Origin: Alistipes ihumii AP11
Lineage (GTDB): Bacteria > Bacteroidota > Bacteroidia > Bacteroidales > Rikenellaceae
Assembly (NCBI RefSeq): GCF_025144665.1
Contig: NZ_CP102294.1
Span: 744,001-808,000, forward strand
Direction of reading: 5' to 3'
Length of the DNA stretch: 64,000 nucleotides
This document shows positions 18,971-27,912 of the stretch, one piece after another. The position numbers and the translations under genes were made by a program. The notes beneath the pieces were generated by a model. It did no database searches, had not been told where the DNA came from, and saw nothing but the letters and a program-made list of their open reading frames with translations. Within the stretch, counting starts at the first letter, position 1; each line of letters opens with the position of its first letter.

Positions 18971-19660
18971 ATGGCATACGACGGAATCATTTTCGACTTC
19001 AACGGAACGCTGTTCTTCGACTCCGACAAGCAAGAGCAGGCATGGCATACCGTATCGCGACAACTACGCGGAAAAGGTTTTACCTCCGAAGAAATGTACG
19101 AGCGGGTACACGGACGCTCGTCGCGCTCGATCTTCGAATACCTGCTCCGGAAACCGCTGACCCAAGAGCAGGTCTGGGAACTGATCGAACGCAAGGAAAC
19201 GATCTACCGCGAACTCTGCCTGCAGGACGAGGAGCGCTTCCGTCTGGCTCCCGGAGCCGCCGAACTGCTGGACTGGCTCTGCGAGCACGACATCCCGCAT
19301 ACGATCGCAACGGCTTCGGAAATACGCAATGTACGGTTCTTCAGGGAGCATTTCGGGTTGGACCGCTGGTTCGATCCGAGGCGAATCGTCTACGACGACG
19401 GCACGTTTTCAGGCAAGCCGGCGCCGGATATCTACCTCCGGGCCGCCGAACGGATCGGGTTGTCCCCTTCCCGGTGCATCGTGGCCGAGGACGCCCGTTC
19501 GGGTATCGAAGCGGCACGGAGAGCCGGCGCCGGCATGATCGTCGCCGTCGCCTCGACCATGGACCGCGGGACGGTAGGCCGGATCGAAGGCGTGGACGTC
19601 GTGATCGACCGCTTCGACCGACTCGACCGGAATCTGTTCGTTCAATATCCGAAAGCATAG
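18971..19660 (+). CDS. HAD superfamily hydrolase, beta-phosphoglucomutase-like
   Basis: A 229-residue HAD protein of subfamily IA with an alpha-helical cap. Motif I is IFDFNGTLF (nucleophile Asp9), motif II is TIATASE, the motif III lysine is in FSGKPAPDIY, and motif IV is CIVAEDARSGIEAA. The residue two after the nucleophile is Asn11 rather than the usual Asp acid/base, which is unusual for a phosphatase or mutase of this subfamily. A sugar phosphate is a likely ligand, but the substrate cannot be called. The gene stands alone. Confidence 0.88.
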   Translation: MAYDGIIFDFNGTLFFDSDKQEQAWHTVSRQLRGKGFTSEEMYERVHGRSSRSIFEYLLRKPLTQEQVWELIERKETIYRELCLQDEERFRLAPGAAELLDWLCEHDIPHTIATASEIRNVRFFREHFGLDRWFDPRRIVYDDGTFSGKPAPDIYLRAAERIGLSPSRCIVAEDARSGIEAARRAGAGMIVAVASTMDRGTVGRIEGVDVVIDRFDRLDRNLFVQYPKA

Positions 19661-19732
19661 TTCCCTCCGGAAAAACGTCGTCGCGACCGGAAAATGCTGC
19701 CGAGTCCGCTTGCAAGTCTGTCTTGTTTTCAC

Positions 19733-19740
19733 TATCTTGC
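19733..19740 (+). promoter_or_regulatory. near-consensus -7 box, DUF2007 gene
   Basis: TATCTTGC (one mismatch to TAnnTTTG) lies 20 nt after a TTG that could be the -33 element, and 143 bp before the start at 19884. Confidence 0.4.
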
Positions 19741-19883
19741 GGATAAACAGAGTAAAAACGCGCGGTCGACAACCGAAAAACCGGTCCGTCACGGACGGAC
19801 GGCAGGCGTATGCCTTACGAAACGGGAACGGCCGGAATCAAGGAACGCGGGGCCGCGCGAATCGTCCTTAAAAACCTTACACG

Positions 19884-20276
19884 ATGAAAACGGTCAAGGA
19901 ATGCGGCAACCTGTTCGAAGCTCAGGTCGTCAGGCAAAGACTCGAAAGCGAACGGATACAAGCTTTCGTCCTGAACGAGAACTCCAACGACTACGTGCCG
20001 TTCGCCGGGGCTATTCCGTCGCTGGCCGTACAGGTCGTCGTAGCAGACGACGACTACGAGAGGGCCCGCGACCTGTTGGCCGAAGAAACGGCCTCGGAGC
20101 GACCGGTAGTCTGTCCCGAATGCGGGTCGCAGGACGTGCGTTCGGAAGTGGGAGAAACCCGTCTGAAACGTTTCGGCGCCTATCTGCTCGCCGGCCTCGG
20201 CGCACTGGGAAACGGCTCGGCAGGCAACATCCGCCGGTATTTCCGATGCAACCGGTGCGGAACGCCGTTCCATTAG
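19884..20276 (+). CDS. DUF2007 domain protein with C-terminal zinc ribbon
   Basis: A 130-residue protein. Residues 1-65 match the DUF2007 (putative signal-transducing protein) fold: a short ferredoxin-like domain with ECGNLFEAQVVRQRLESERI and VVVADDDYERARDLL. Residues about 75-130 carry two CxxC pairs (CPECGSQDV and CNRCGTPFH) and probably bind one zinc. Between them is a short hydrophobic patch (YLLAGLGALG). The role is unknown. The gene is preceded by a weak promoter and followed by a non-coding gap. Confidence 0.8.
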   Translation: MKTVKECGNLFEAQVVRQRLESERIQAFVLNENSNDYVPFAGAIPSLAVQVVVADDDYERARDLLAEETASERPVVCPECGSQDVRSEVGETRLKRFGAYLLAGLGALGNGSAGNIRRYFRCNRCGTPFH

Positions 20277-20725
20277 CTCACTCTGCTCGTCCGACGGAAA
20301 ACGGTTTCAACTTCACGCCCGAAATGCACGGCAATCCGCAGAAGGACTGCTCGGCTTTTTCTTGCGATCAGACGTTCCGGTTTGTGGCTGCGTTCCGGAC
20401 ACATGGCCAGAAGCACCCGGACGCTGTGAAAAACCGGCAGAGACCCCGGCCCGACATCGTCTTATCCGAAATTCCGATTATCTTGCATTTCCGACCAAGC
20501 GTTGCCGGTCCGGCAACGGGAGAATCGCCGACGCGCTTCCGGACGGCTCCGCGACGGATTCCCCGTTTCAGAACTTCCATTTCGAAGAGAGCGAGCAGGT
20601 AACGTAATCGTATCCGGAGCCGAAGTCCGTTCGCAAAGCGGCGAGCGACCGCTTCCGGCAAAAGCTCCGGCAAACGAAATACGGAGAGGAACGCCCGCGA
20701 GATGCGGCGCCCCGTGCGCCGGCCG
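20277..20725. other. intergenic region between convergent genes, nothing recognised
   Basis: About 450 bp lie between the ends of the DUF2007 gene and the GT2 operon. A TATCTTGC string occurs near 20480 but no gene follows it on that strand. I see no convincing terminator or RNA. Confidence 0.4.
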
Positions 20726-21733
20726 TCACATCATATGACCGAAACGACGACGGCCCAGCGCATGCCGCAACACGATGCTGCCGCGGAATATCCAGCGCGA
20801 GCTGGCCACGCGGCCGCGCTGAATCGCGCGCCGCTTCCGATGAAGCGAGCCGCGGCGACGGTGGAAGTCCATATGAGCGCGGAATACCTGTCTGAAAAAA
20901 TCGGGACGCCCCTGAACCAGAAAAACGAGAGCGGCCGCGCCGTCGAGCGCCATCCGGGCGAACAGCACCGGCCAGAACGACAGCGGGGAGAGGTTCTTGA
21001 ACAGCATGCACAGATTGTTGCGGAAGTTCAGATAGATCTTCTGCGGACTGTTGTTCGGCAGCGTGCCGCCCCCGACATGCAGCACGCAACTACGGGGCTC
21101 GACCCGTACCGCATAACCGGCCAGCTGGGCCCTCCAGCAGAAATCGATCTCCTCCATGTGGGCGAAGAAATCGCCGTCGAACCCTCCCAGCGAGCGAAAC
21201 ACGTCGGCTCGGACGGCCATGCAGGCGCCCGATGCCCAGAACACCTCGCGCGGATCGTCGTACTGTCCCTTGTCGGACTCGATCGAATCGAGTATGCGGC
21301 CGCGACAGAAAGGATAGCCCAGAAAATCGATGAACCCGCCGGCCGCACCGGCATACTCGAACTTGTCCGGCTCGCCGAACGAGCGGATTTTCGGAGACAC
21401 GGCGGCGACCGACCCGTCGCCGTCGAGCGTGCGGACCAGCGGATCGAGCCACCCCTCGGTCACTTCGACATCGGAATTGAGCAGTACGAAATACTCGGCG
21501 TTCAGCCCGGCGAGCGCCCGGTTGTATCCCTCCGCATAGCCGTAGTTGCGGTCGAGCCGCAACAATTCGACCTGAGGATAACGACGCTCGAGGAAACGGA
21601 CCGAATCGTCGGTCGAGCCGTTGTCGGCCACGACGATCCCCGCGCCCGGCGTGCGCGAAACGAGGGAGGGAAGAAAGCGCTCCAGATAATCGCGCCCGTT
21701 CCAGTTCAGTATGACGATTTTTACTCGGGTCAT
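20726..21733 (-). CDS. glycosyltransferase family 2
   Basis: A 335-residue GT-A fold glycosyltransferase of the rhamnosyltransferase-like GT2 group. The nucleotide-sugar site is visible in VILNWNGRDYLERFLPSL and VVADNGSTDDSV near the N-terminus, and the metal-binding DxD equivalent is LLNSDVEVTEG. A conserved acceptor block HMEEIDFCWRAQLAGYAV follows. Hydrophobic helices in the C-terminal third could bind it to the membrane. Its start overlaps the stop of the LpxL-like gene by 4 bp, and it is the last gene of a six-gene operon. The product is probably an envelope glycan or glycolipid. Confidence 0.93.
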   Translation of the reverse strand: MTRVKIVILNWNGRDYLERFLPSLVSRTPGAGIVVADNGSTDDSVRFLERRYPQVELLRLDRNYGYAEGYNRALAGLNAEYFVLLNSDVEVTEGWLDPLVRTLDGDGSVAAVSPKIRSFGEPDKFEYAGAAGGFIDFLGYPFCRGRILDSIESDKGQYDDPREVFWASGACMAVRADVFRSLGGFDGDFFAHMEEIDFCWRAQLAGYAVRVEPRSCVLHVGGGTLPNNSPQKIYLNFRNNLCMLFKNLSPLSFWPVLFARMALDGAAALVFLVQGRPDFFRQVFRAHMDFHRRRGSLHRKRRAIQRGRVASSRWIFRGSIVLRHALGRRRFGHMM

Positions 21734-22671
21734 GCTTCCGGGATATTATGCGTTTCCGTATCGCGGGAATGGCGCATGTCGTAATCCGCGGGCTTTTTGT
21801 GCTTCCAGCGACGATGCGACCACATCCACAACTCGGGCGACTCGCGGATCATCGCCTCGAGCAACGCGATATAACGTTCGGTTATCTGATGCTCGGCCAC
21901 CGGCTCTACTCCGTCGTAAACGAGTTTGAACTCGGCTTCGTAATGCCGGGGAGCCACCTTGCGCACGTGCATGAAATAAACGGGCATTTTCAATTTCAGG
22001 GCCATCTTCTCGATGCCCGAGAAGAAAGGAGTGTCCTGCTCGAGGAAACGGTACCAATGCTTGATCTCGTGCCAAGGAGGAGTCTGGTCGGCGATCAGCG
22101 CGACGATTACGGGCTTCCCGCCCGAGAGCCGGGCGGCGATCGTCTCCTTGAAGATGTCGTTCATCGGTACCGGCTGGGTCCCGAAGCGCGATCGGGCCGA
22201 GTGATAGAAACGATCCACCACGGCATTGTGCAGCGGCCGGTATACGGCGAACACGCGGTGGTCGGTATGACAGACGTAATTGATCGTCAGCTCCCAGCTT
22301 CCGAAGTGCGACATGGCCGAAATCCAGCTGCGGCCGCGCATCAGCTCTTCCTGCTTTTCCACATCGCGGTAAACCATGCGCTCGAGTATCTCCCGCCGGG
22401 AAATCGAGCCCAGCAGAATCGTGTCGATAAACACCTCGGACAGATGCCGGTAGAATCTGCGCTCGATGTCGCGCAGCTCTTCCCTGCTCTTTTCGGGGAA
22501 AGCGTTCGCCAGATTGGTCCGCACGACGCTCACCCGGTAGCGGACGACCCGGTGAAGCACCCAGCAGACCATCGGCGCGAACCCGCGATAAAGCAGCCCG
22601 CGGGGAAGCCACCCGGCCACCCGACTGACCCCCCACAGCAGCCGATACTGTATCCGCTCGCTCGACGTCAT
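21730..22671 (-). CDS. LpxL/HtrB-like lysophospholipid (lipid A) acyltransferase
   Basis: A 313-residue inner-membrane acyltransferase of the LPS-biosynthesis late-acyltransferase family. The HX4E active site is in SHFGSWEL, and LIADQTPP is the second family motif. The N-terminal part is hydrophobic and basic. The ATG at 22671 overlaps the stop of the upstream phosphatase (ATGA), which fixes the start against an upstream in-frame candidate at 22815. Together with lpxD elsewhere in the window it fits lipid A acylation, though aminolipid acylation is also possible in this phylum. Confidence 0.92.
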   Translation of the reverse strand: MTSSERIQYRLLWGVSRVAGWLPRGLLYRGFAPMVCWVLHRVVRYRVSVVRTNLANAFPEKSREELRDIERRFYRHLSEVFIDTILLGSISRREILERMVYRDVEKQEELMRGRSWISAMSHFGSWELTINYVCHTDHRVFAVYRPLHNAVVDRFYHSARSRFGTQPVPMNDIFKETIAARLSGGKPVIVALIADQTPPWHEIKHWYRFLEQDTPFFSGIEKMALKLKMPVYFMHVRKVAPRHYEAEFKLVYDGVEPVAEHQITERYIALLEAMIRESPELWMWSHRRWKHKKPADYDMRHSRDTETHNIPEA

Positions 22672-23453
22672 TTGACCTGCTTTTGAAATTCGTCGTACAC
22701 GGCCGGCGTAGCCGCGATGATCCGCCGGCCGTACAAATAGCCGTTCCCTCCGCCGTAGTCGGTCACCCGCGCCCCGGCCTGCATAGCGACCAAGGCCCCC
22801 GCCGCGACATCCCATGGCGACAGGCCCTCATGGAAGAAAGCGTCGAAGCGACCGCAGGCCACGTAGGCCAGATCGGCAGCCGCCGACCCCAGACGGCGCA
22901 CGCCGTTGGTCGTATTCTGAAAGCGTATGAGACTATCGATAAAGCCGTCCGTCTTTGAAACCGCCCCGTAGGCGAATCCTATGGCAATCAGCGAGTTTTC
23001 CAGCCGGTCGGTCTGCGAGACAACGATCCGCTCACCGTTCAGATAGGCATACGAGCCGCGCCAGGCATAGAACATCTCGTCGCGGGTCACCTCGTATACG
23101 ACTCCGACGACCGGCTCGTCCTCTTCGGTCAACGCGATACTGACGCAATAGGGCGAAAGCCCGTGCACGAAATTGGTCGTCCCGTCGAGCGGATCGACGA
23201 TCCATTTGAGACGGCTCGCCCCACCGGCGGCGGAGACGGTTCCCTCTTCGGTTACGAACTCCGCCTCGGGAACCAGGGCCTTCAGACGTTCGACAAGCGT
23301 CCGTTCGGTCTGCTTATCGACATACGACACCAGATTCTGGGCCCCTTTGAATTCCACGTCCGAAAACGTAAAACGCTCGCGCTGCCGGGCGATATAGGCT
23401 CCCGCCTCGCGGGCCAGCTCGCACACATCCAGACAAACCGCTCTGTAATCCAT
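22668..23453 (-). CDS. inositol monophosphatase family protein
   Basis: A 261-residue Mg-dependent phosphatase of the SuhB/IMPase family. The metal-site motifs are visible: VTEEGT, the hallmark WIVDPLDGTTNFVHG and SPWDVAAGALVAMQAG. Length is typical. It sits in an operon 4 bp after the DUF389 gene and overlaps the acyltransferase. Substrates may include inositol phosphates, 3'-phosphoadenosine 5'-phosphate or other small phosphate esters; sequence alone does not decide. Confidence 0.94.
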   Translation of the reverse strand: MDYRAVCLDVCELAREAGAYIARQRERFTFSDVEFKGAQNLVSYVDKQTERTLVERLKALVPEAEFVTEEGTVSAAGGASRLKWIVDPLDGTTNFVHGLSPYCVSIALTEEDEPVVGVVYEVTRDEMFYAWRGSYAYLNGERIVVSQTDRLENSLIAIGFAYGAVSKTDGFIDSLIRFQNTTNGVRRLGSAAADLAYVACGRFDAFFHEGLSPWDVAAGALVAMQAGARVTDYGGGNGYLYGRRIIAATPAVYDEFQKQVK

Positions 23454-23457
23454 CGCT

Positions 23458-24801
23458 CTATTCGATATAAAGTTTCAAACTGTCGGTCCGGGTCCTCGCA
23501 CGGAGCCACGTCTCGATCTTCGCGCGCTCGGCAGCCGGGAGCCGCCCGTCGGTACGGACCACGCACAATACGAGCGTATCGGCCGAAGAACCGTAACGAA
23601 TCGTCTTCGACAGCGACACCTCGCGCAGGGAAGGCACCAGCGCGCGCATCTCGCGCGCGATGTCGGCCGAGGGCAGCGTATCGGTCGCATAAGCGGACAA
23701 CTTCCGCTCCAACTCGCCGATGCGGCGGTTCTTCTCGGCGATCAGCTCGCGGTATCCGCTTTGCAGGGAGACCAGATCGACGTGATCGTCCTCGCCATTC
23801 TGCCGGACGATCAGCTTCGCTTGCGACAGGCCGTAACCGGCCATTTGCAGTCGGGCGCTCTCGATCGCCTCCTTCGAGACGGGTTCGCCGATCATAAACA
23901 CCTCGATCGAGGAGCTGTCGGAATCGAAATGCGTGTGGAAATCGATCGCCTTGGCCTTCGGAAACTGAAACACGTTCGACACGTAGCGCTGAGCATTCGT
24001 TTCGAAAAAACTGCGTTTGACGATACGGTAGCCGATCACGACGCTCGGCACGATCGTCACCAGAACGATCAGCAGCATCGAGCGGCGGACACGCGCCTCG
24101 CGGCCCTTGTCGAGAAACTCCTTCTTGCGATATTTCAGGAAGCGGACGACGACGAAAGTAGCGATCGCTATGAAGACCGTATTGATGAAAAAGAGATAGA
24201 AAGCGCCGAGAAAATAATTCAGCTGGAGCGTGGCCAGTCCGTAACCGGCCGTACACAACGGCGGCATCAGCGCCGTTGCGATCGCCACGCCGGGAATCAC
24301 GGTCGAAGTCCGGTCTCGCCGCGACTGGGCGACGATACCCGCCAGTCCGCCGAAGAAAGCGATCAGCACGTCGTAAGTCGTCGGAACCGTGCGCGCCAGC
24401 AACTCGCTCTGCGCTCCGCTCAGCGGCGAAACGACGAAATAGAGCGTCGAGGTCAGAATGCTCACGAGCACCATGAAGCCGAAATTGCGCACCGAACGCT
24501 TCAGCAGGTCGAAATCGTTGATGCCGACCGACAGTCCCATGCCCATGATCGGGCCCATCAGCGGCGAAATGAGCATCGCGCCGATGATGACGGCCGTCGA
24601 GTTGACATTCAGGCCCAAGGAAGCCACGAACGTCGCAAATATCAGCACCCAGAGATTCGTGCCGCGAAAATCGACCCCGCGACAGATATTGTCCACCACC
24701 TCGTCCTGCAGGGCGCTGTCCTCCCCCAGATCGAAACGGTCCCTGAGAAAACGCCTCAGCGAGTCGAACGGAGATCCGGAAGCGTTATTTCTGGTCATCA
24801 T
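23458..24801 (-). CDS. DUF389 family membrane protein
   Basis: A 447-residue protein. The N-terminal half is a DUF389 membrane domain (about residues 45-230) with the family sequence NSTAVIIGAMLISPLMGPI and GVAIATALMPPLCTAGY. The second half is soluble, contains a heptad-like helical stretch (about residues 355-375, KNRRIGELERKLS) and ends in a mixed alpha/beta region. Relatives are annotated as putative transporters or stress proteins without proof. It overlaps rsmI by 4 bp and is followed after 4 bp by the phosphatase. Confidence 0.9.
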   Translation of the reverse strand: MMTRNNASGSPFDSLRRFLRDRFDLGEDSALQDEVVDNICRGVDFRGTNLWVLIFATFVASLGLNVNSTAVIIGAMLISPLMGPIMGMGLSVGINDFDLLKRSVRNFGFMVLVSILTSTLYFVVSPLSGAQSELLARTVPTTYDVLIAFFGGLAGIVAQSRRDRTSTVIPGVAIATALMPPLCTAGYGLATLQLNYFLGAFYLFFINTVFIAIATFVVVRFLKYRKKEFLDKGREARVRRSMLLIVLVTIVPSVVIGYRIVKRSFFETNAQRYVSNVFQFPKAKAIDFHTHFDSDSSSIEVFMIGEPVSKEAIESARLQMAGYGLSQAKLIVRQNGEDDHVDLVSLQSGYRELIAEKNRRIGELERKLSAYATDTLPSADIAREMRALVPSLREVSLSKTIRYGSSADTLVLCVVRTDGRLPAAERAKIETWLRARTRTDSLKLYIE

Positions 24802-25541
24802 AATCCCATGGAATTAATGTCGGCGGAATCCCGCCCCGACGCCGCCGGTCCGTCGGCACCCGCCTCGCGGCGAGGACGTCCTCCGAGCACGACGACGATT
24901 TCGCCTTTAGGCTCGTGCGCGGCGAAATGGGCCGCCACCTCGGCGAGCGTACCCCGCACCGTCTGCTCGAACTTTTTGGTCAGCTCGCGCGACACCGAAA
25001 CCGGACGTTCGGGTCCGAAAACCCCGGCGAACTGCTCGAGCGTCTTCGTCAGACGGTAAGGCGACTCGTAGAAAATCATCGTACGCTCTTCGTCGGCGAG
25101 TTGCAGCAAGCGCTTCGTCCGCCCTTTCTTGGCCGGCAGAAAACCCTCGAAACAAAAACGATCGCACGGGAAGCCGCTGTCCACAAGCGCCGGCACGAAA
25201 GCCGTAGCGCCCGGCAGCGTCTCGATTTCGATCCCGTGCTCGAGGCAAGTTCTCACGAGCAGAAAACCGGGATCGGAAATACCCGGCGTGCCGGCATCCG
25301 ACACCAACGCGACCGCCTCGCCCGACTCGATGGTACGGGCAACGGCCTCGACGGCCGAATGCTCGTTGAACTTATGGTGACTCCACATCCTCTTCTCGAT
25401 CCCCAGATGTCTGAGCAGCACCTGTGTGGTCCGCGTATCCTCGGCCAGAATCAGGTCCACGTCCGAAAGCACCCTCACGGCGCGCAGCGTAATATCGTCC
25501 AAGTTGCCGATCGGCGTGGGCACCACATAGAGCTTCGACAT
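24798..25541 (-). CDS. rsmI: 16S rRNA (cytidine1402-2'-O)-methyltransferase
   Basis: A 247-residue tetrapyrrole-methylase-fold enzyme that 2'-O-methylates C1402 in 16S rRNA, together with RsmH. The family N-terminus LYVVPTPIGNLDDITLRAVRVL and the AEDTRTTQVLLRH block are clear. The SAM-site glycine run is VSDAGTPGISDPG, and a second block is FEGFLPAKKGRTK. Length matches RsmI without the extra C-terminal domain of E. coli. It sits 8 bp after an uncharacterised gene and overlaps the DUF389 gene by 4 bp. Confidence 0.96.
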   Translation of the reverse strand: MSKLYVVPTPIGNLDDITLRAVRVLSDVDLILAEDTRTTQVLLRHLGIEKRMWSHHKFNEHSAVEAVARTIESGEAVALVSDAGTPGISDPGFLLVRTCLEHGIEIETLPGATAFVPALVDSGFPCDRFCFEGFLPAKKGRTKRLLQLADEERTMIFYESPYRLTKTLEQFAGVFGPERPVSVSRELTKKFEQTVRGTLAEVAAHFAAHEPKGEIVVVLGGRPRREAGADGPAASGRDSADINSMGL

Positions 25542-25549
25542 GGTTCCTC

Positions 25550-26545
25550 TCAGCTAAGTTTGCGCTCGAGCAAATCGACCAACAGCTGCACTCCCTCGCT
25601 GTCGGGGTCCCACTCGAAATTTTCCTGCATGTAAAGCAGCGCATCGTCCAAGTCGGTAAAGCTGTCGAGCCGTTCGATCGTCGCCGAATAGGCGGCGGCA
25701 TCGCCTCCGAACAAATTGCGGATCAGCATGAAACGGTCGTTGACGCCGATATGCTGGCGCAGCTCCCCGCGTATCCCCTGCTGAATTTTCGATGCGACGT
25801 CCGCATGGAGGGTCTGCTTGCCGAGCACTTCGTTCATAGCCGTCGCTCCGCTGCCGGCAAGCACCTCGCCGAGCACTTTCTTGCTCGTACCGCCATCCGG
25901 CACGGCCGTATGAGACGAAATCCCTTCCGGCTCGGAGACAGTCGGCAGACCGGCCGCTTCCTCGTGTTTGCGATAAGAAGCCGAAACGGGATAAGGCGAA
26001 GCGGCGGGAACATCCCCGTACAGAGACAGAATGACCCGTTTGTCAACCCGGTGACGAGTGACAGGCTCGTCGTCGAACAGCTTTTGCTCGACGGAATCCT
26101 CCCCGTCCGGCAGCGCTTCGGCCGCAGCGGTCGCGCAACCGTCCTGCGGCGCCTCCGCAGTTTCGGCACAAGCGCCGGCCGGTATCTCGGCGACCGCTTC
26201 CGGCACGTCACCGGCCGTTGCCGCAGGGATTTCCTTCTCCGCATGCCCTTCCCCGGCGGCAGCGAACCCTACGTCGCAGGAAGGCTCCTCCTGCGCACTC
26301 TCCGACGGCGCGTCCGGACCCGGCCGTCCGGCCGTCGGAACGGAAGCCTCTCCTTGCACGGCGGCATGCGACTCGGAGACCCCGCAAGCGGGAACCGGTT
26401 CCGAAAGCAGAATCGTTTCATACAGTCCCCTGAGCTTTTCCAGCACCAAGTCCCGTTCGAGAGCTCCGGCCGGTCCGGCCGCGCTCCAGCTTTTTATCAG
26501 GGCGCGAAGGCGCTCCACGTCGTCGATCAGTTTCTGTACATCCAT
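25550..26545 (-). CDS. uncharacterised acidic protein, first gene of rsmI operon
   Basis: A 331-residue protein I do not recognise. Residues 1-45 are a helical region (MDVQKLIDDVERLRALIKSW). Residues about 50-165 are low complexity, rich in Ala, Glu and Pro, and probably disordered. The last 115 residues (from about GEVLAGSGATAMNEVLGKQ) look like a folded helical domain with DVASKIQQGIRGELRQHIGVND. There is no signal peptide or membrane segment. This layout recurs next to rsmI in Bacteroidota as far as I know, which suggests a cytoplasmic role linked to that operon. No function is proposed. Confidence 0.75.
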   Translation of the reverse strand: MDVQKLIDDVERLRALIKSWSAAGPAGALERDLVLEKLRGLYETILLSEPVPACGVSESHAAVQGEASVPTAGRPGPDAPSESAQEEPSCDVGFAAAGEGHAEKEIPAATAGDVPEAVAEIPAGACAETAEAPQDGCATAAAEALPDGEDSVEQKLFDDEPVTRHRVDKRVILSLYGDVPAASPYPVSASYRKHEEAAGLPTVSEPEGISSHTAVPDGGTSKKVLGEVLAGSGATAMNEVLGKQTLHADVASKIQQGIRGELRQHIGVNDRFMLIRNLFGGDAAAYSATIERLDSFTDLDDALLYMQENFEWDPDSEGVQLLVDLLERKLS

Positions 26546-26661
26546 AGATATTCCGTCAAATTCCCATCAGTCCGTTTCCGTACCGCCGCCGAAGCGAGAC
26601 GCCCGTTCGCCGCGCGCCCGTCGTATCCGCCAGCGGCCGAAATATACGAACAAAATTTTTT

Positions 26662-26669
26662 CAAAGTTA
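26662..26669 (-). promoter_or_regulatory. Bacteroidota -7 box, six-gene rsmI operon
   Basis: The minus strand reads TAACTTTG about 117 bp before the first gene's start at 26545. It would drive all six minus-strand genes down to 20726. Confidence 0.6.
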
Positions 26670-26820
26670 GAATTTATACGGGATTAATACAAATTCCGGG
26701 AGACGGCCCGTTCGGCCCGCTCCGTTCCCGAATTTCGGCCGGAAAGCCCCGGGAAAGCAAAAAAGCAACCGTTCGATACAAAAAACACAAGAAAAAATTG
26801 CATTTTATACCCGAATTGCA

Positions 26821-26828
26821 TACTTTTG
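26821..26828 (+). promoter_or_regulatory. Bacteroidota -7 box, NYN/cold-shock gene
   Basis: TACTTTTG on the plus strand follows a TTG at 20-nt spacing in an AT-rich stretch. The leader to 26911 is about 76 nt. Confidence 0.65.
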
Positions 26829-26910
26829 GAAAACAAATCGACGGTTCCGGCGCACAGCGAACGACCGGAATTTTTGTAAACTTATACAATAAAACAACTT
26901 ATCCAATACT

Positions 26911-27831
26911 ATGAATTCACCCTGTGGATCATGTAGAATCGGAGTATTTTACGACGGAAATTTTCTGCTGCACGCATCGAACTACTACAACTATATCCAT
27001 CCGGTAAAAAGGCGGCTGAGTCTGGGCGGACTGCATAATTTCATCCGCCACCGCGTGGCCGAGGAGGAAGGCATCGAGCCCTCGAAATGCCAGATCGCCC
27101 AAGCGCACTATTTCAGAGGGCGGCTCAATGCGGCCGAGGCGGCCCAGCGGGGGAACCAGCTGTACAACGACCGGGTGTTCGACGATATCCTGATGTCGGA
27201 AGGGATTCAGCCCCACTACCTGCCGCTGAGAAATCTGCAAGGGAAAAAGGAAGAGCGAGGAATCGACGTATGGCTTTCGCTGGAAGCCTACGAACTGGCG
27301 ATGACCGGCCGCATCGACACGGTCGTGCTGATCGTCTCGGATACCGACTACACCCCGCTGATGCGGAAACTCACGGGGTTGGGACTGCGGATCATGCTGC
27401 TCAGTTGGGAATTCGAGTATGTCAACGACGACGGCGTGAAGATGGTCACCAAGACCTCGCACGAATTGCTCTCGCTGGCCACCTATCCGGTCGCCATGCA
27501 CGACGTGATCAACTACGGCGTACAACAGAACAACCCGCTGATCAGCGAAATGTTCGTCGCGCCCGACCCGTCGCGCCAAGCCCGCGAGCAGACGTTCGAA
27601 ACGAGCGAGATATTGAGCCTCAAGAACGGTTTCGGCTTCATCAAGTACCCGAACAACAACCTGTTTTTCCACTATCAGGACGTCGTCGGGGAGTTCGCGG
27701 ACCTCAACGTAGGCGATCCGGTCGAATTCACGATCGAGCAGAACCAACAGAAGCAGGACGTCGCCAAGAACGTCCGCAAGTTGCTCCCGTCGGAGATCAA
27801 GAAGATAGCCAAAAAGGGAGCCGGCCTTTAA
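26911..27831 (+). CDS. NYN (LabA/DUF88) nuclease domain fused to a cold-shock domain
   Basis: A 306-residue protein with two domains. Residues about 9-200 form a NYN/PIN-like domain. Acidic residues sit at the expected sites: Asp in VFYDGNFLL, Asp in ERGIDVWLSLEAYE and the SDTDYTPLM block. Residues about 228-295 form a cold-shock-type OB domain with RNP1-like NGFGFIKY and RNP2-like LFFHYQDV. The architecture implies an RNA-binding ribonuclease in the cytoplasm. It has its own promoter and terminator, so it is monocistronic. Confidence 0.88.
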   Translation: MNSPCGSCRIGVFYDGNFLLHASNYYNYIHPVKRRLSLGGLHNFIRHRVAEEEGIEPSKCQIAQAHYFRGRLNAAEAAQRGNQLYNDRVFDDILMSEGIQPHYLPLRNLQGKKEERGIDVWLSLEAYELAMTGRIDTVVLIVSDTDYTPLMRKLTGLGLRIMLLSWEFEYVNDDGVKMVTKTSHELLSLATYPVAMHDVINYGVQQNNPLISEMFVAPDPSRQAREQTFETSEILSLKNGFGFIKYPNNNLFFHYQDVVGEFADLNVGDPVEFTIEQNQQKQDVAKNVRKLLPSEIKKIAKKGAGL

Positions 27832-27845
27832 CCGATACGACGAAG

Positions 27846-27878
27846 AATGATCCGGGAACCGCTTTCCGGATCATTTTT
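27846..27878 (+). terminator. intrinsic terminator after NYN/cold-shock gene
   Basis: A 10-bp stem (aatgatccgg / ccggatcatt) with a 10-nt loop is followed by a T-run, 15 bp after the stop codon. Confidence 0.8.
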
Positions 27879-27912
27879 CATTAGCGACGAACTACCAAAC
27901 CCTAATTGCCGT

